Shown here: in pieces, positions 32,768-42,373 of the stretch
Layout: each line of letters opens with the position of its first letter
Numbering within the stretch: the first letter of the stretch is position 1
NCBI GenBank assembly: GCA_002385265.1
Contig: DGDD01000285.1
Location: 1-48,249, forward strand
Source of the DNA: Chitinophagaceae bacterium UBA3961
GTDB taxonomy: Bacteria > Bacteroidota > Bacteroidia > Chitinophagales > Chitinophagaceae
Length of the DNA: 48,249 nucleotides
Direction: 5' to 3'
Program-made: the position numbers and the translations under genes
Notes under the pieces: generated by a model
What the model was told of the DNA's origin: nothing
What the model saw: only the letters and a program-made list of their open reading frames with translations
Databases searched by the model: none

Positions 32768-33631
32768 TCAACTGATTTTCTTCCGATACGTCAGCGGCGA
32801 GGCATCGGTCATTTTCTTGAATATCTTATTAAAGTTGGAAACAGTTTTGTAACCCGACTCAAAAGCAATTTCTGAAATACTCAGGTCTGTTTCTAACAAC
32901 AATTTACAGGCATGCGCAATACGTACTTCGTTTAAGTACTCAATAAAATGTTTTTGCATTCGCTTCTTAAATATTCTACAAAAACTTTGAGGTGTTAAAT
33001 GCGCGAGATCCGATACTTCTTGAAGCGATATATCACGCTTAAAGTGCTGCTTCACATAGTTCAATACTTCCGTTATTCGATCATTGTGCAACTGTGTATT
33101 GGCGGGGGTATAGGATTCTTTGTTGATATACTCCAAGTCTTTACTATCTGCTAAAATTGACAATACTTCCAATAAACCAATGATGATTTCGAAGTCTTTC
33201 TTTTTTGCCAACTCTCTTAGCTTCTTATCCAATAAACCATGTGTTTTTCCGGTTACTTTAATCCCTCTTACTGCTCCGGCAAATAAATCCTTTATCTTTT
33301 TTACTTCTTTCAACGCATAAAAGGTATCGCTGAAAATATCTCTATTAAAGTATACTACGATCGCTTTGGCTTTAAGTTTATCGAGGCCGCTGTAATATAT
33401 TTCATCATTCAACCATACATGCGGTGTATTAGAACCAATAAAAATCATATCGCCGGAATCAAAGGGTTCTACGGTGTTTCCAATGATTCTTTTGCCATGA
33501 CTTTCCAATACGTACACCAATTCTAGTTCAGGATGATAATGGAAGGGTGATTGAAAGAAGGACTCTTCTCTTTCAATTACAGACACATAGCTGTTCAGCC
33601 GGGGTGTTATTTCGGTTCTTTCTACTTTCAC
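32768..33631 (-). CDS. AraC-family transcriptional regulator with cupin sensor domain
   Basis: The 287-aa protein has an N-terminal cupin domain (about 15-90: HYHPELELVYVLESHGKRIIGN and FDSGDMIFIGSNTPHVW) that should bind a small sugar-like effector, a linker, and two C-terminal helix-turn-helix motifs (about 190-285: ISLQEVSDLAHLTPQSFCRIFKKRM and LSISEIAFESGYKTVSNFNKIFKKMT). The start is GTG at 33631. It may regulate itself or the acyltransferase gene downstream (171-nt gap with AT-rich repeat sequence). Members of this subtype often control sugar uptake. Confidence 0.93.
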   Translation of the reverse strand: MKVERTEITPRLNSYVSVIEREESFFQSPFHYHPELELVYVLESHGKRIIGNTVEPFDSGDMIFIGSNTPHVWLNDEIYYSGLDKLKAKAIVVYFNRDIFSDTFYALKEVKKIKDLFAGAVRGIKVTGKTHGLLDKKLRELAKKKDFEIIIGLLEVLSILADSKDLEYINKESYTPANTQLHNDRITEVLNYVKQHFKRDISLQEVSDLAHLTPQSFCRIFKKRMQKHFIEYLNEVRIAHACKLLLETDLSISEIAFESGYKTVSNFNKIFKKMTDASPLTYRKKIS

Positions 33632-33683
33632 TTTTCGAGCGCTTAACGTATCGTAAAAATAATGCTATTTTGAATCGATTCCA

Positions 33684-34259
33684 CTATTCATTGATGGTTC
33701 GTTCTACTCTTCTATCGGGTATCAGCCAAATGATGGCTACCACAAAATACAGGGCAAATCCAAGATAGGGAATAAAGAAACTTGAAACGAGGGCGGCAGA
33801 GTAAATAAACAAGGATATTTTTTCTTTGAAATCATTTCCAACGGCTTTTACCACCACCGATTCATTTCCGTGGATCCGTACCAAGGCCTTCGTGAGCAAG
33901 AAATAAAACAAAGCCGCCATAAATAATACAATTCCGTACAATACCATAGGCCATTTGCCGAAATGATTTTCTCCCATCCAAGCAGTTGCAAAGGGGAGTA
34001 ACGACAGCCAAAATAGCAAGCCCATATTCGCCCATAAAACCGGGCCATTTACCTTGGTTACTGTATGTAATAAGTGATGGTGATTGTTCCAATAAATACC
34101 CACGTATAAAAAACTGAGTACATAACTCAAAAAAACCGGAGCCAACGGCAACAGTGCTTCTATACTTGCATCGTGTGGAACTTTTAGCTCCAAAACCATG
34201 ATAGTGATGATAATGGCAAGAACGCCATCACTAAAGGCTTCTAATCTCCCTCTTCCCAT
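33684..34259 (-). CDS. TMEM175-like potassium channel protein (DUF1211)
   Basis: The 191-aa membrane protein carries the TMEM175 signature RLEAFSDGVLAIIITIMVLELKVP at residues 5-28, followed by four or five further helices including VLSFLYVGIYWNNHHHLL. Bacterial members form tetrameric K+ channels with one such repeat per subunit. It is encoded alone on the minus strand, divergent from metG with a short intergenic space. No regulatory domain is seen. Confidence 0.88.
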   Translation of the reverse strand: MGRGRLEAFSDGVLAIIITIMVLELKVPHDASIEALLPLAPVFLSYVLSFLYVGIYWNNHHHLLHTVTKVNGPVLWANMGLLFWLSLLPFATAWMGENHFGKWPMVLYGIVLFMAALFYFLLTKALVRIHGNESVVVKAVGNDFKEKISLFIYSAALVSSFFIPYLGFALYFVVAIIWLIPDRRVERTINE

Positions 34260-34303
34260 TGTTTTTCTTTAAAAATAGGCATTTTACCCCGTTCTTGTGC
34301 TGA

Positions 34304-34335
34304 TTTGGGCATTCCTTCCTATTTAGGTAAATTTG
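34304..34335 (+). promoter_or_regulatory. Promoter for metG
   Basis: TTTG (34304-34307), 20 nt, TAAATTTG (34328-34335) followed by C. It lies 50 nt before the ATG at 34386 and downstream of an in-frame TTG at 34305, so that TTG would not be transcribed. Confidence 0.8.
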
Positions 34336-34385
34336 CGGTTCTATTGAATCGGCAAAAGCCTGCATTCCTTAATACGAAAAGAGTT

Positions 34386-36503
34386 ATGAGTCAACCGAAA
34401 AGATATTTAGTTACGTCTGCATTACCATATGCAAATGGTTTGAAGCACGTGGGGCATTTGGCCGGAGCCTATATCCCAGCTGATATTTACGTTCGCTACC
34501 TAAGATCACAGAAAAGAGATGTTGTGTTTGTATGTGGAAGCGATGAACATGGAACTGCCATTCCTATTCAAGCTACCAAAGAGGGAACAACCCCTCGCGC
34601 AATCATCGATAAATATCACGAAGCAATGAAGCAAGATTTTGAAGACTTGTCGATGAGCTTCGATATCTACCACCGTACCAGTGAGCCTATTCATCATGAA
34701 ACAGCCCGCGAATTCTTCACCTATCTACACGATCGTGGTGAACTAGAGGTAAAAGAATCAGAACAATATTTTGATGAAGCTGCCAATAGTTTTTTGGCAG
34801 ATCGCTATATTAAAGGAACCTGCCCAAATTGTGGCAGCGACAGAGCATTCGGTGATCAGTGTGAGAATTGTGGGAGAACCTTGAGTCCCGATGAATTGAT
34901 CAATCCTGTTAGTACTTTAAGTGGGCAAGCGCCTGTAAAAAAGAAAACCAGTCATTGGTACCTTCCTTTAGGAAAACACGAAGAGTTTTTACGCAATTGG
35001 ATTTTAGAAGAACATAAAGACGATTGGAGAGCCAGTGTGGTTGGCCAATGCAAAAGCTGGATCGAAGGAGGTTTACAAAGCAGGGCTGTAACCCGCGATC
35101 TAGACTGGGGTATTCAAGTGCCCTTGCCCGATGCAACCGGTAAAGTATTGTATGTGTGGTTCGATGCGCCTATTGGCTATGTGAGTGCCACCAAACAATG
35201 GGCCATTGATAACGATAAAGATTGGAAACCGTATTGGTACGATAATGACACACAGCTAGTGCATTTCATCGGAAAAGACAATATCGTATTCCACTGTATT
35301 ATCTTCCCCATCATGTTGAAATTGCATGGCAATATTCTTCCTACGAATGTTCCAGCAAATGAGTTCTTGAATCTGGAAGGGGATAAAATGAGCACCAGTC
35401 GTGGTTGGAAATTGGATATGCGAGACTTTATCAACGATTTTGTGAAGAAAGAAAATGGGGGCGGACAATGTGTAGACATGCTTCGCTACTATTTAACACA
35501 AATTGCTCCGGAATCAAAAGACAGTGAGTTTACTTGGAAAGGATTTCAGGATGCTGTTAACAGTGAATTGGTTTCCATTTTTGGTAACTATGTGAATAGA
35601 ACTTGGGTATTGATGCACAAACTTTGCGGAGGGAAAGTGCCTGCATTGCATGCCGATGTGATGGATGAAAAAGACAAGGCTATCATAGAAACCATTGCCA
35701 AAACCAAAACAACCATTGAACAATTACTAGAGCAGTACAAGTTTCGAGAAGCCTTGTATCAAGTAATAGATTTGGCAAGAGCCGGTAATCGTTACATGCA
35801 AGAAAAAGAGCCGTGGATTGTGGCCAAGCGCCTTAATGAGGATCCTGCCGCTCAAAAGCTGATCGATAATTGCATGCATTTGTGTTTGCAATTAAGTGCC
35901 AACTTGGCCATTTTTATTAATCCGTTCTTACCCAATACCGCAAAAACCATGTTGCACATGATGAAAGTGGTAGATAAGATTTTGGATTGGGAAAATGGTG
36001 GCAAGCTGAAACTATTGAGCGTGGGCTACAGTTTAAGAGAACCTCAATTGTTGTTCAGAAAAATCGAAGACGAGGAAATTGCGGCTCAAATTCAAAAGTT
36101 GAAAGACAGTTTAGCAAAGGCAACAGCAGCTTCTGCTCCAACAGTTGAAGCGAAGAAAGAAGAGCAAGCGGCGAAGCCTTCCATCGTTTTTGATGATTTT
36201 GCCAAAATAGATTTACGTGTTGGAACAATTAAGGCCGCTGAAAAGGTTCCGAAGGCCGATAAGTTGTTGAAATTAAGTGTTGATATGGGTTCTGAAATTA
36301 GAACCATTGTAAGCGGCATTGCATTGCATTTTCAGCCGGAAGCAATTGTGGGCAAGCAAGTGGTAGTGGTGGCTAATTTGGAGCCAAGAAAAATGCGCGG
36401 TATTGAAAGCAATGGAATGATCTTAATGGCTTCTGATAGTGAAGGAAAACTTCATTTTGTAAGTCCCGAATCAATGATCAATGCGGGTGCTGGTGTAAGC
36501 TAA
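34386..36503 (+). CDS. metG: Methionine--tRNA ligase
   Basis: MetRS charges both initiator and elongator tRNA-Met with methionine. From the ATG at 34386 the product is 705 aa. It has the HIGH-type motif HVGH (21-24), a zinc knuckle CPNCGSDRAFGDQCENCG (about 150), the KMSKS-type loop KMSTSRGW, and a C-terminal tRNA-binding OB fold (about 600-705: FAKIDLRVGTIKAAEKVPKADKLLKL). Length fits the long MetRS type with the C-terminal dimerisation domain. The promoter at 34304-34335 supports this start. The stop codon overlaps that of the convergent histidine kinase. Unlike the neighbouring hypothetical genes it is an essential housekeeping gene. Confidence 0.97.
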   Translation: MSQPKRYLVTSALPYANGLKHVGHLAGAYIPADIYVRYLRSQKRDVVFVCGSDEHGTAIPIQATKEGTTPRAIIDKYHEAMKQDFEDLSMSFDIYHRTSEPIHHETAREFFTYLHDRGELEVKESEQYFDEAANSFLADRYIKGTCPNCGSDRAFGDQCENCGRTLSPDELINPVSTLSGQAPVKKKTSHWYLPLGKHEEFLRNWILEEHKDDWRASVVGQCKSWIEGGLQSRAVTRDLDWGIQVPLPDATGKVLYVWFDAPIGYVSATKQWAIDNDKDWKPYWYDNDTQLVHFIGKDNIVFHCIIFPIMLKLHGNILPTNVPANEFLNLEGDKMSTSRGWKLDMRDFINDFVKKENGGGQCVDMLRYYLTQIAPESKDSEFTWKGFQDAVNSELVSIFGNYVNRTWVLMHKLCGGKVPALHADVMDEKDKAIIETIAKTKTTIEQLLEQYKFREALYQVIDLARAGNRYMQEKEPWIVAKRLNEDPAAQKLIDNCMHLCLQLSANLAIFINPFLPNTAKTMLHMMKVVDKILDWENGGKLKLLSVGYSLREPQLLFRKIEDEEIAAQIQKLKDSLAKATAASAPTVEAKKEEQAAKPSIVFDDFAKIDLRVGTIKAAEKVPKADKLLKLSVDMGSEIRTIVSGIALHFQPEAIVGKQVVVVANLEPRKMRGIESNGMILMASDSEGKLHFVSPESMINAGAGVS

Positions 36504-38632
36504 GCGCGGCCGGTATATAGAGCTAATTTCGCATGCAAGTCTTCTGGTCGGAAAGGTTTTTGAACATAGTCGTTAAAACCTGAATTGATCAAGTGGGCTT
36601 GCATGTTTTCATATAAAGCTGCTGTAAATGCAATCACCGGTATTTTGGTGTCTACATTTCTGATATGCGCCAGTAGTTCATGTCCGTCCATTTCCGGCAT
36701 TTCCAAGTCAACCAGCAAAGCATCGTAGGTATTGTTTTGAAACATCTCCCAAGCTTCTTTACCATTCACAGTTTCAGTTAACACAACATCCCATTTATCA
36801 AGCACTGCTTTTGCGATCAACATGTTGATTGGATTGTCTTCAGCTATCAAAATGCGCAAGCCTTTCAATGGTTTCAATTCACGAACCACTTCTTCATTTA
36901 CATAGGAGGCTGGTTTGTGGTCTAAATCGAGTTGAATCGTAAAGTAAAAGCAAGAACCATGATTGGCTACACTGTCTACTTGCAGCTTTCCGCCATACAG
37001 CTCAACAATTTTGGAACTGATTGTTAAGCCCAGACCTGTACCACCAAATTTTCGTGTTGTGGCAGATTCAACTTGTGTGAAAGAGTCGAAAATTGTTTGC
37101 TGTTTTTCAGGAGGAATGCCAATGCCGGTATCCCTCACTTCAAAGCGAATGGTGCAAGCGTGGCTATTTTGAGTGATTTGTGAAACCTTCATTTCAACCG
37201 ACCCTTGCTCCGTGAATTTCAAAGAATTTGAAACCAAGTTGTTCAATACTTGATTCAAGCGAGTTGGGTCACCAATGAAATTTTTATTTTGTAATCTGGG
37301 GTCTACATTAATTTTTAACTCAATGTTCTTTTCTTCGAATTGTTTTTCGAAGAGTTGTTGAATAGTGGTAATGTTTTTCCATAAATCGAATGGGGTACGT
37401 TCCAAATCCATTTTACCCGCTTCAATTTTGCTGAAATCTAAAATCTCATTGATCAAATTTAACATGTGTTCTGAAGAGTACTTCAAAACTTCAAAGTATT
37501 GCTTTTGCTCAGGCAGGTATTTTTCTTGACGCAATAAATTAGCGGTACCGATGATTCCATTTAATGGAGTGCGCAATTCATGGCTCATATTCGACACAAA
37601 GCGCGTTCTGGCAAATACCGCTTGTTCTGCTTTTTCTTTGGCGGTTTCTAATGCAGCCCGAGCCTCTTTGATATCGCTAAAGTCCAATACATTGATCTTC
37701 TTAAAATCTTTTCCTTCAATAGTGATAGGAACAATGCTTACATAGCCTGCAAAGGATTTCCCTTCTTTAGTAACACAGTTCAATTCGCCTTGCCAAGGTT
37801 CGTCGGTGTCGTCGTGTAGTGCTGCATTGAAAGAGGCAGATTGCTCGGGCGACAAACCAATGAACAGATTACTGATAGTAGTTCCTACGATCTCCTCTTT
37901 GCGTCCTGCTTGGAATAGTTTTACACTTTGGTTGTTACAGTCAGTAATGAAACCGCTTTTTAAATCCATGATGAAAACTGCATCGAGAGAGGTATTGTAA
38001 ACGGAATCAAGGTAGCGTTGCTTGCTAACAAGGCTTTTTTCTTTGATGAAATTGTCTTTCATCATATGATAAGAGAGAACACCGCCAATTACAAACGACA
38101 CAACTGCGTTGATCAATAGGTTTATTTGCTCATTTTCCTGATCAATATTTTGAAGCGTGCTTCCTTTAGGACAAACGATGAAGGTGATGATAAGCATGAT
38201 AAACGTGAAGGCGTAAATCGTGCGAATCTCTGCATAGTTCTCCTTTTCACTGATGAAATTGGCTATTACTACAATCAAGAAATAGAAAAAGTAGGCCCCG
38301 GATCCCATTCCCTCAACAAAACAAAGCAGAAAGGCAGTTACATTCAGAAAAAGTGGAAGAAGGATGATCGTGATCTTGTTGTATCCTTTGTTGTGAAGTA
38401 CTAACAAGAAGATGCTGTACACTGCTCCCGATATGGTGATGGCTAGGCTGTAGCGAATATCTGATAAGTAATTGAAGATGCAGGAAAGCGTAAAAATGCC
38501 AAGCAAGATCAATTGTGCCAATTTGTAACGGTCAATGAATCGCTGCCCGTCTTTGTGTTCAACAATTCTGACCCAACTTATTGCTTGTTTTAGCATTTGT
38601 TGCCAACGAGGTAAACTTATGGAATTCTCCAT
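36500..38632 (-). CDS. Hybrid sensor histidine kinase / response regulator
   Basis: The 710-aa membrane protein has about six transmembrane helices (40-185), a PAS domain (about 205-320), a HisKA domain with the phosphoacceptor His351 in SHELRTPLNG, an HATPase domain (N box near LNNLVSNSLKF, G boxes DTGIGIPP and GGTGLGLTIS), and a C-terminal receiver with phosphoacceptor Asp642 in DLEMPEMDG. It lacks an output domain, so its signal likely passes by phosphorelay to an unlinked regulator. The membrane part has no recognised ligand domain. Its stop codon (36500-36502) overlaps that of metG on the other strand. Confidence 0.94.
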   Translation of the reverse strand: MENSISLPRWQQMLKQAISWVRIVEHKDGQRFIDRYKLAQLILLGIFTLSCIFNYLSDIRYSLAITISGAVYSIFLLVLHNKGYNKITIILLPLFLNVTAFLLCFVEGMGSGAYFFYFLIVVIANFISEKENYAEIRTIYAFTFIMLIITFIVCPKGSTLQNIDQENEQINLLINAVVSFVIGGVLSYHMMKDNFIKEKSLVSKQRYLDSVYNTSLDAVFIMDLKSGFITDCNNQSVKLFQAGRKEEIVGTTISNLFIGLSPEQSASFNAALHDDTDEPWQGELNCVTKEGKSFAGYVSIVPITIEGKDFKKINVLDFSDIKEARAALETAKEKAEQAVFARTRFVSNMSHELRTPLNGIIGTANLLRQEKYLPEQKQYFEVLKYSSEHMLNLINEILDFSKIEAGKMDLERTPFDLWKNITTIQQLFEKQFEEKNIELKINVDPRLQNKNFIGDPTRLNQVLNNLVSNSLKFTEQGSVEMKVSQITQNSHACTIRFEVRDTGIGIPPEKQQTIFDSFTQVESATTRKFGGTGLGLTISSKIVELYGGKLQVDSVANHGSCFYFTIQLDLDHKPASYVNEEVVRELKPLKGLRILIAEDNPINMLIAKAVLDKWDVVLTETVNGKEAWEMFQNNTYDALLVDLEMPEMDGHELLAHIRNVDTKIPVIAFTAALYENMQAHLINSGFNDYVQKPFRPEDLHAKLALYTGRA

Positions 38633-39029
38633 GGATGCCGATCAATTTAGTAATGCAGATACGAATCTGATACACTGAAAACGATGCTTTTATCGCGCTA
38701 TTGTAGTGTTTTCAGATCGTACTTCCATCCATTGAAAGTAAACCTAATTTACTGAACAATAACTAGATAAAAATACAGAAAGCTTTTTTCTAATTCATCC
38801 AATTATCTATATATTTTGCTAAGTGTAATTCAGTAGTAATCAAAAAAATATTTTTACAGAGGCAATAAAATATTTTTAAAACTTTTGTTCCAGACCCCCA
38901 AAAAATGCAAAAACTACAGTTCTTTTTTTCCATCTTTTATTTTATGCTCTCAATTTTATAGTTATCTTCGATTTAGAATTAGTTGCATAACTAACTAATT
39001 TTGCTGTCATATTTTAAAAATCTTCGTTC
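38633..39029. other. 397-bp AT-rich intergenic region upstream of fadN-like gene
   Basis: No gene is supported in this divergent gap. It is strongly AT-rich from 38750 to 39029. It must hold the leaders of both flanking genes; the only clear element is a -7 box at 38996-39003. Confidence 0.55.
38996..39003 (+). promoter_or_regulatory. -7 promoter box upstream of fadN-like gene
   Basis: TAATTTTG followed by C, 26 nt before the ATG at 39030. No convincing -33 element was found at the standard distance. Confidence 0.5.
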
Positions 39030-41408
39030 ATGAAACGTAGCATCAAAAAAGTAGCCGTTTTAGGTTCCGGAGTAATGGGGTCAAGAATTGCTTGCCATTT
39101 TGCCGGAGTAGGAGTTCAAGTATTGCTGTTAGACATGGTTCCCAAAGAAGCCACAGAGTCAACCAATGCCGCCGCTCGCAACAAACTTGTAAACGACGCT
39201 TTACAATCCGCCATCAAATCAAACCCATCGCCGGTTTACACGAAAGATGTAGCCAAAAGAATCAGCACCGGTAATTTCACTGATAATATGAAAGAAATCG
39301 CTCAATGTGATTGGATCATTGAGGTAGTTGTAGAGCGATTAGACATCAAGCAACTCATATTTACTGAAGTAGAAAAGTACCGCAAACCCGGTACTCTCAT
39401 CAGTTCTAATACTTCGGGTATTCCCATACACATGATGTTGGAAGGACGTTCCGACGACTTCAAAAAGCATTTTTGTGGTACCCACTTCTTCAACCCTCCT
39501 CGATATTTGCGGTTGCTGGAAATCATTCCTACACCGCATACCGACCCTGAGATCGTTGATTTTCTCATGCACTATGGCGACCTTACCCTTGGTAAAACAA
39601 CCGTATTGTGTAAAGACACACCTGCTTTCATTGCCAACAGAATTGGCGTTTTTGGAATGATGGCCATATTCGGCTTGGTCGAGAAAATGGGATTGACCAT
39701 CGACGAAATTGATGCATTAACAGGGCCCATCATTGGCCGTCCAAAGTCTGCCACCTTCCGTACGGCAGATGTAGTAGGTATTGACACATTGGTGAAAGTA
39801 GCGAAAGGTGTTGCGGAAAATTGTCCCAATGATGAACAAAGAGCCTTGTTCGAAATACCTTCTTGGTTACAAAAAGTAGTAGAAAACAATTGGCTGGGAG
39901 ATAAAACCGGTCAAGGTTTTTTCAAGAAAATAAAAGGTGCCGGTGGTGAAAAGGAAATTCAGGTGTTGAATCTGAAAACCTTGGAATACGAAGCAAGAAA
40001 GAAACCGAAATTCGCTACGGTGGAAGCGGCTAAGCCTATTGACGATTTGAAGCAACGCTTGAAAGCCTTGTGTACCGGGATGGACAAAGCCGGTGATTTC
40101 TACCGTCATTTTCATTATGGCTTGTTTTCATATATCGCTCACCGCATACCGGAGATCGCCGATGAGCTGTTTAGAGTAGATGACGCCATGATGGCCGGTT
40201 TTGGCTGGGAAATTGGTGCGTTTGAAAGCTGGGATGTTTTGGGTGTTCCCGGAACTACAGATAAAATGAAAAAAGCCGGGTATGCAGTGCCTGCATGGAT
40301 CGATGAAATGTTGGCTAGCGGCGTCACTTCTTTCTATAAAGTAGAACAAGGCAAGCGTTATTGTTATGATGTTGCTAGTAAAAGCTACAAAGCTCTTCCC
40401 GGTGGCGATGCTTTCATTGTAATGAAGCATTTCGAGCATCAGACGGTATGGAAGAACAGTGCCTGCAGAACCTACCACTTAGGCGACGATGTTTTAGGCT
40501 TAGAATGGTCAACTAAAATGGGAAGCATTGGTGGAGAAGTGTTGGAAGGAATTCAACAATCCATTGCTTTAGCCGAATCGAAATACAAAGGCTTGGTAAT
40601 TGCCAATGATACCTTGAATTTTAGTGCAGGAGCCAACGTAGGCATGATTTTCATGCTGGCCATTGAGCAAGAGTACGATGAATTAGACATGGCCATTCGC
40701 TTGTTCCAAAATACAATGATGCGTGCCCGTTATTCTTCGGTGCCGGTAGTGGTAGCACCACATGCGCTTACTTTAGGAGGTGCTTGTGAATTGAGTTTGC
40801 ACAGCGATAAAGTTTGCGCTGCGGCAGAAACTTATATCGGACTTGTTGAACTAGGTGTGGGCTTGATTCCAGGTGGCGGTGGTACCAAGGAATTTGTGTT
40901 GAGAGCTGCCGATGAAATGCACGAAGACGAACCTGAAACCATCACCCTTAAAAACAGATTCCTCACCATTGCAACAGCCAAAGTTGCTACGTCTGCTCAA
41001 GAAGCATACGGTTTAGGAATTCTAAGAAAAGGGCAAGATGAAATCATCATGAATCAAAGCAGAAGGGTAGCTGCAGCGAAACGTTCCGTAATGGAGCTTT
41101 TTGAAGCAGGGTATACCATGCCTGCACAACGAAAAGACGTCAAGGTTCTCGGCAGGTCTGCATTGGGTGCTCTTTTATCTGGTATCCATGCTATGAATAC
41201 CGGTGGATATGCTACGGATCACGATGCATTGGTGGCGAAAAAACTCGCCTACGTGATGTGCGGTGGCGATTTGAGTGAACCTACCTTGGTTTCAGAACAA
41301 TATTTACTCGATCTCGAGCGCGAAGCTTTTCTGAGTTTAACGGGGGAACGTAAAACCCTAGAGCGTTTACAAAGCGTTCTTAAGAGTGGACGTCCCGTTC
41401 GTAATTAA
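39030..41408 (+). CDS. 3-hydroxyacyl-CoA dehydrogenase / enoyl-CoA hydratase (FadN type)
   Basis: This 792-aa bifunctional enzyme of fatty-acid beta-oxidation carries the dehydrogenase first and the hydratase last, the reverse of E. coli FadB and the arrangement of Bacillus FadN. Visible features: NAD-binding GSGVMGSRIA (12-21), the active-site HFFNPP with catalytic His (near 147), a 3HCDH C-terminal part (about 190-400), then the crotonase fold (about 480-730) with oxyanion-hole sequence ALTLGGACELSL and VELGVGLIPGGGG carrying the catalytic Glu. Partners expected in beta-oxidation (a thiolase and an acyl-CoA dehydrogenase) are not adjacent; the next gene is an ABC ATPase. Length matches FadN-type proteins. 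Confidence 0.93.
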   Translation: MKRSIKKVAVLGSGVMGSRIACHFAGVGVQVLLLDMVPKEATESTNAAARNKLVNDALQSAIKSNPSPVYTKDVAKRISTGNFTDNMKEIAQCDWIIEVVVERLDIKQLIFTEVEKYRKPGTLISSNTSGIPIHMMLEGRSDDFKKHFCGTHFFNPPRYLRLLEIIPTPHTDPEIVDFLMHYGDLTLGKTTVLCKDTPAFIANRIGVFGMMAIFGLVEKMGLTIDEIDALTGPIIGRPKSATFRTADVVGIDTLVKVAKGVAENCPNDEQRALFEIPSWLQKVVENNWLGDKTGQGFFKKIKGAGGEKEIQVLNLKTLEYEARKKPKFATVEAAKPIDDLKQRLKALCTGMDKAGDFYRHFHYGLFSYIAHRIPEIADELFRVDDAMMAGFGWEIGAFESWDVLGVPGTTDKMKKAGYAVPAWIDEMLASGVTSFYKVEQGKRYCYDVASKSYKALPGGDAFIVMKHFEHQTVWKNSACRTYHLGDDVLGLEWSTKMGSIGGEVLEGIQQSIALAESKYKGLVIANDTLNFSAGANVGMIFMLAIEQEYDELDMAIRLFQNTMMRARYSSVPVVVAPHALTLGGACELSLHSDKVCAAAETYIGLVELGVGLIPGGGGTKEFVLRAADEMHEDEPETITLKNRFLTIATAKVATSAQEAYGLGILRKGQDEIIMNQSRRVAAAKRSVMELFEAGYTMPAQRKDVKVLGRSALGALLSGIHAMNTGGYATDHDALVAKKLAYVMCGGDLSEPTLVSEQYLLDLEREAFLSLTGERKTLERLQSVLKSGRPVRN

Positions 41409-41435
41409 AACATTGCATTCGCCACATATTTATTC

Positions 41436-41479
41436 ATGCATGCATAATTTTCTTATCTTGAAGGAAAGAATGCATGCAT
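41436..41479 (+). promoter_or_regulatory. Paired ATGCATGCAT palindromes spanning the ABC ATPase start
   Basis: Two identical 10-nt self-complementary copies of ATGCATGCAT (41436-41445 and 41470-41479) lie 34 nt apart centre to centre. The second overlaps the ATG start codon at 41478. Between them lies the ribosome-binding-like GAAGGAAAG. As RNA the two could pair with each other, looping out the ribosome site and hiding the start codon; as DNA they could be an operator pair about three helical turns apart. Confidence 0.5.
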
Positions 41480-42371
41480 GTCTGTTTTAACATTACAACA
41501 TCTATCTAAAAAGTATGGTCGCATTCAAGCCTTGCAAGATGTAAGCTTTGAAGTGCCGGAAGGTTGCGTTTTTGGGATTTTAGGTCCTAACGGAAGCGGG
41601 AAAACGACTTTGCTGGGTATTATCATGAATGTACTCCAGCCCAGTGGAGGTGATTTCTCTTTTTTTAACGAACCGGCCAGTGCGGCTCTCCGCAAAAAAA
41701 TTGGTACACTCTTAGAAACTCCTAATTTCTATGCGTATCTCAGTGCAGTCGATAACCTCAAAATTGCAGCGGCGATCAAAGGCGTTCCCGAATCGGATAT
41801 TGACCGAGTATTGGAATTGGTAGCACTCACCGAACGAAAGGATTCCAAGTTCAGCACCTATTCTTTAGGAATGAAACAACGATTGGCCATTGCGTCTTGT
41901 TTGTTGGGCGACCCAACCGTATTGGTATTTGATGAACCTACCAACGGGCTCGATCCTGTGGGGATTGCTGAAATCCGCAATTTGATCATTCAATTGTATA
42001 AGCAAGGCAAAACCATTATCATGGCCAGCCATTTGCTTGATGAAGTTGAAAAGGTTTGTACGCATGTAGCTATATTACAAAGAGGCAAACTATTGGCATC
42101 GGGTAATGTAGATGAAATTTTAGTGAATGAAGATATTGTAGAAGTTGCCTCTACAAATTTGGACGCGCTGGCAGAACTTTTGAAAGACTATCCGGAGCTT
42201 GTAAGAATGGTGCCTCAATCTCAATTCTTGGAACTTTACTTTACTACAGGAATGGTATCAATGGAGAGCTTGAATCAATTCTGTTTTTCAAAAGGTATTG
42301 TATTGCAGCATTTGCGGCTAAGAAAGAAAAGCCTCGAAACTAAATTCTTTGAACTCACCCAAAACAAGTAA
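41478..42371 (+). CDS. ABC exporter ATP-binding protein
   Basis: The 297-aa ATPase has Walker A GPNGSGKT (36-43), the signature SLGMKQR (near 130), Walker B VLVFDEP and the switch His region MASHLLDE. The C-terminal 80 residues (VDEILVNEDIVEVASTNLDALAELLKDYPELVRMVP...) form the extra domain of ABC-2-type exporters. It is 2 nt from its permease partner, so both are translated from one message. Substrate is unknown; drug, lipid or polysaccharide export is possible. Confidence 0.93.
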   Translation: MSVLTLQHLSKKYGRIQALQDVSFEVPEGCVFGILGPNGSGKTTLLGIIMNVLQPSGGDFSFFNEPASAALRKKIGTLLETPNFYAYLSAVDNLKIAAAIKGVPESDIDRVLELVALTERKDSKFSTYSLGMKQRLAIASCLLGDPTVLVFDEPTNGLDPVGIAEIRNLIIQLYKQGKTIIMASHLLDEVEKVCTHVAILQRGKLLASGNVDEILVNEDIVEVASTNLDALAELLKDYPELVRMVPQSQFLELYFTTGMVSMESLNQFCFSKGIVLQHLRLRKKSLETKFFELTQNK

Positions 42372-42373
42372 TC

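Noticed and set aside
34305..34385. TTG start giving MetG 27 extra residues
   Set aside because: The TTG overlaps the -33 promoter element and lies upstream of the likely transcription start; conserved MetRS sequence starts after 34386.
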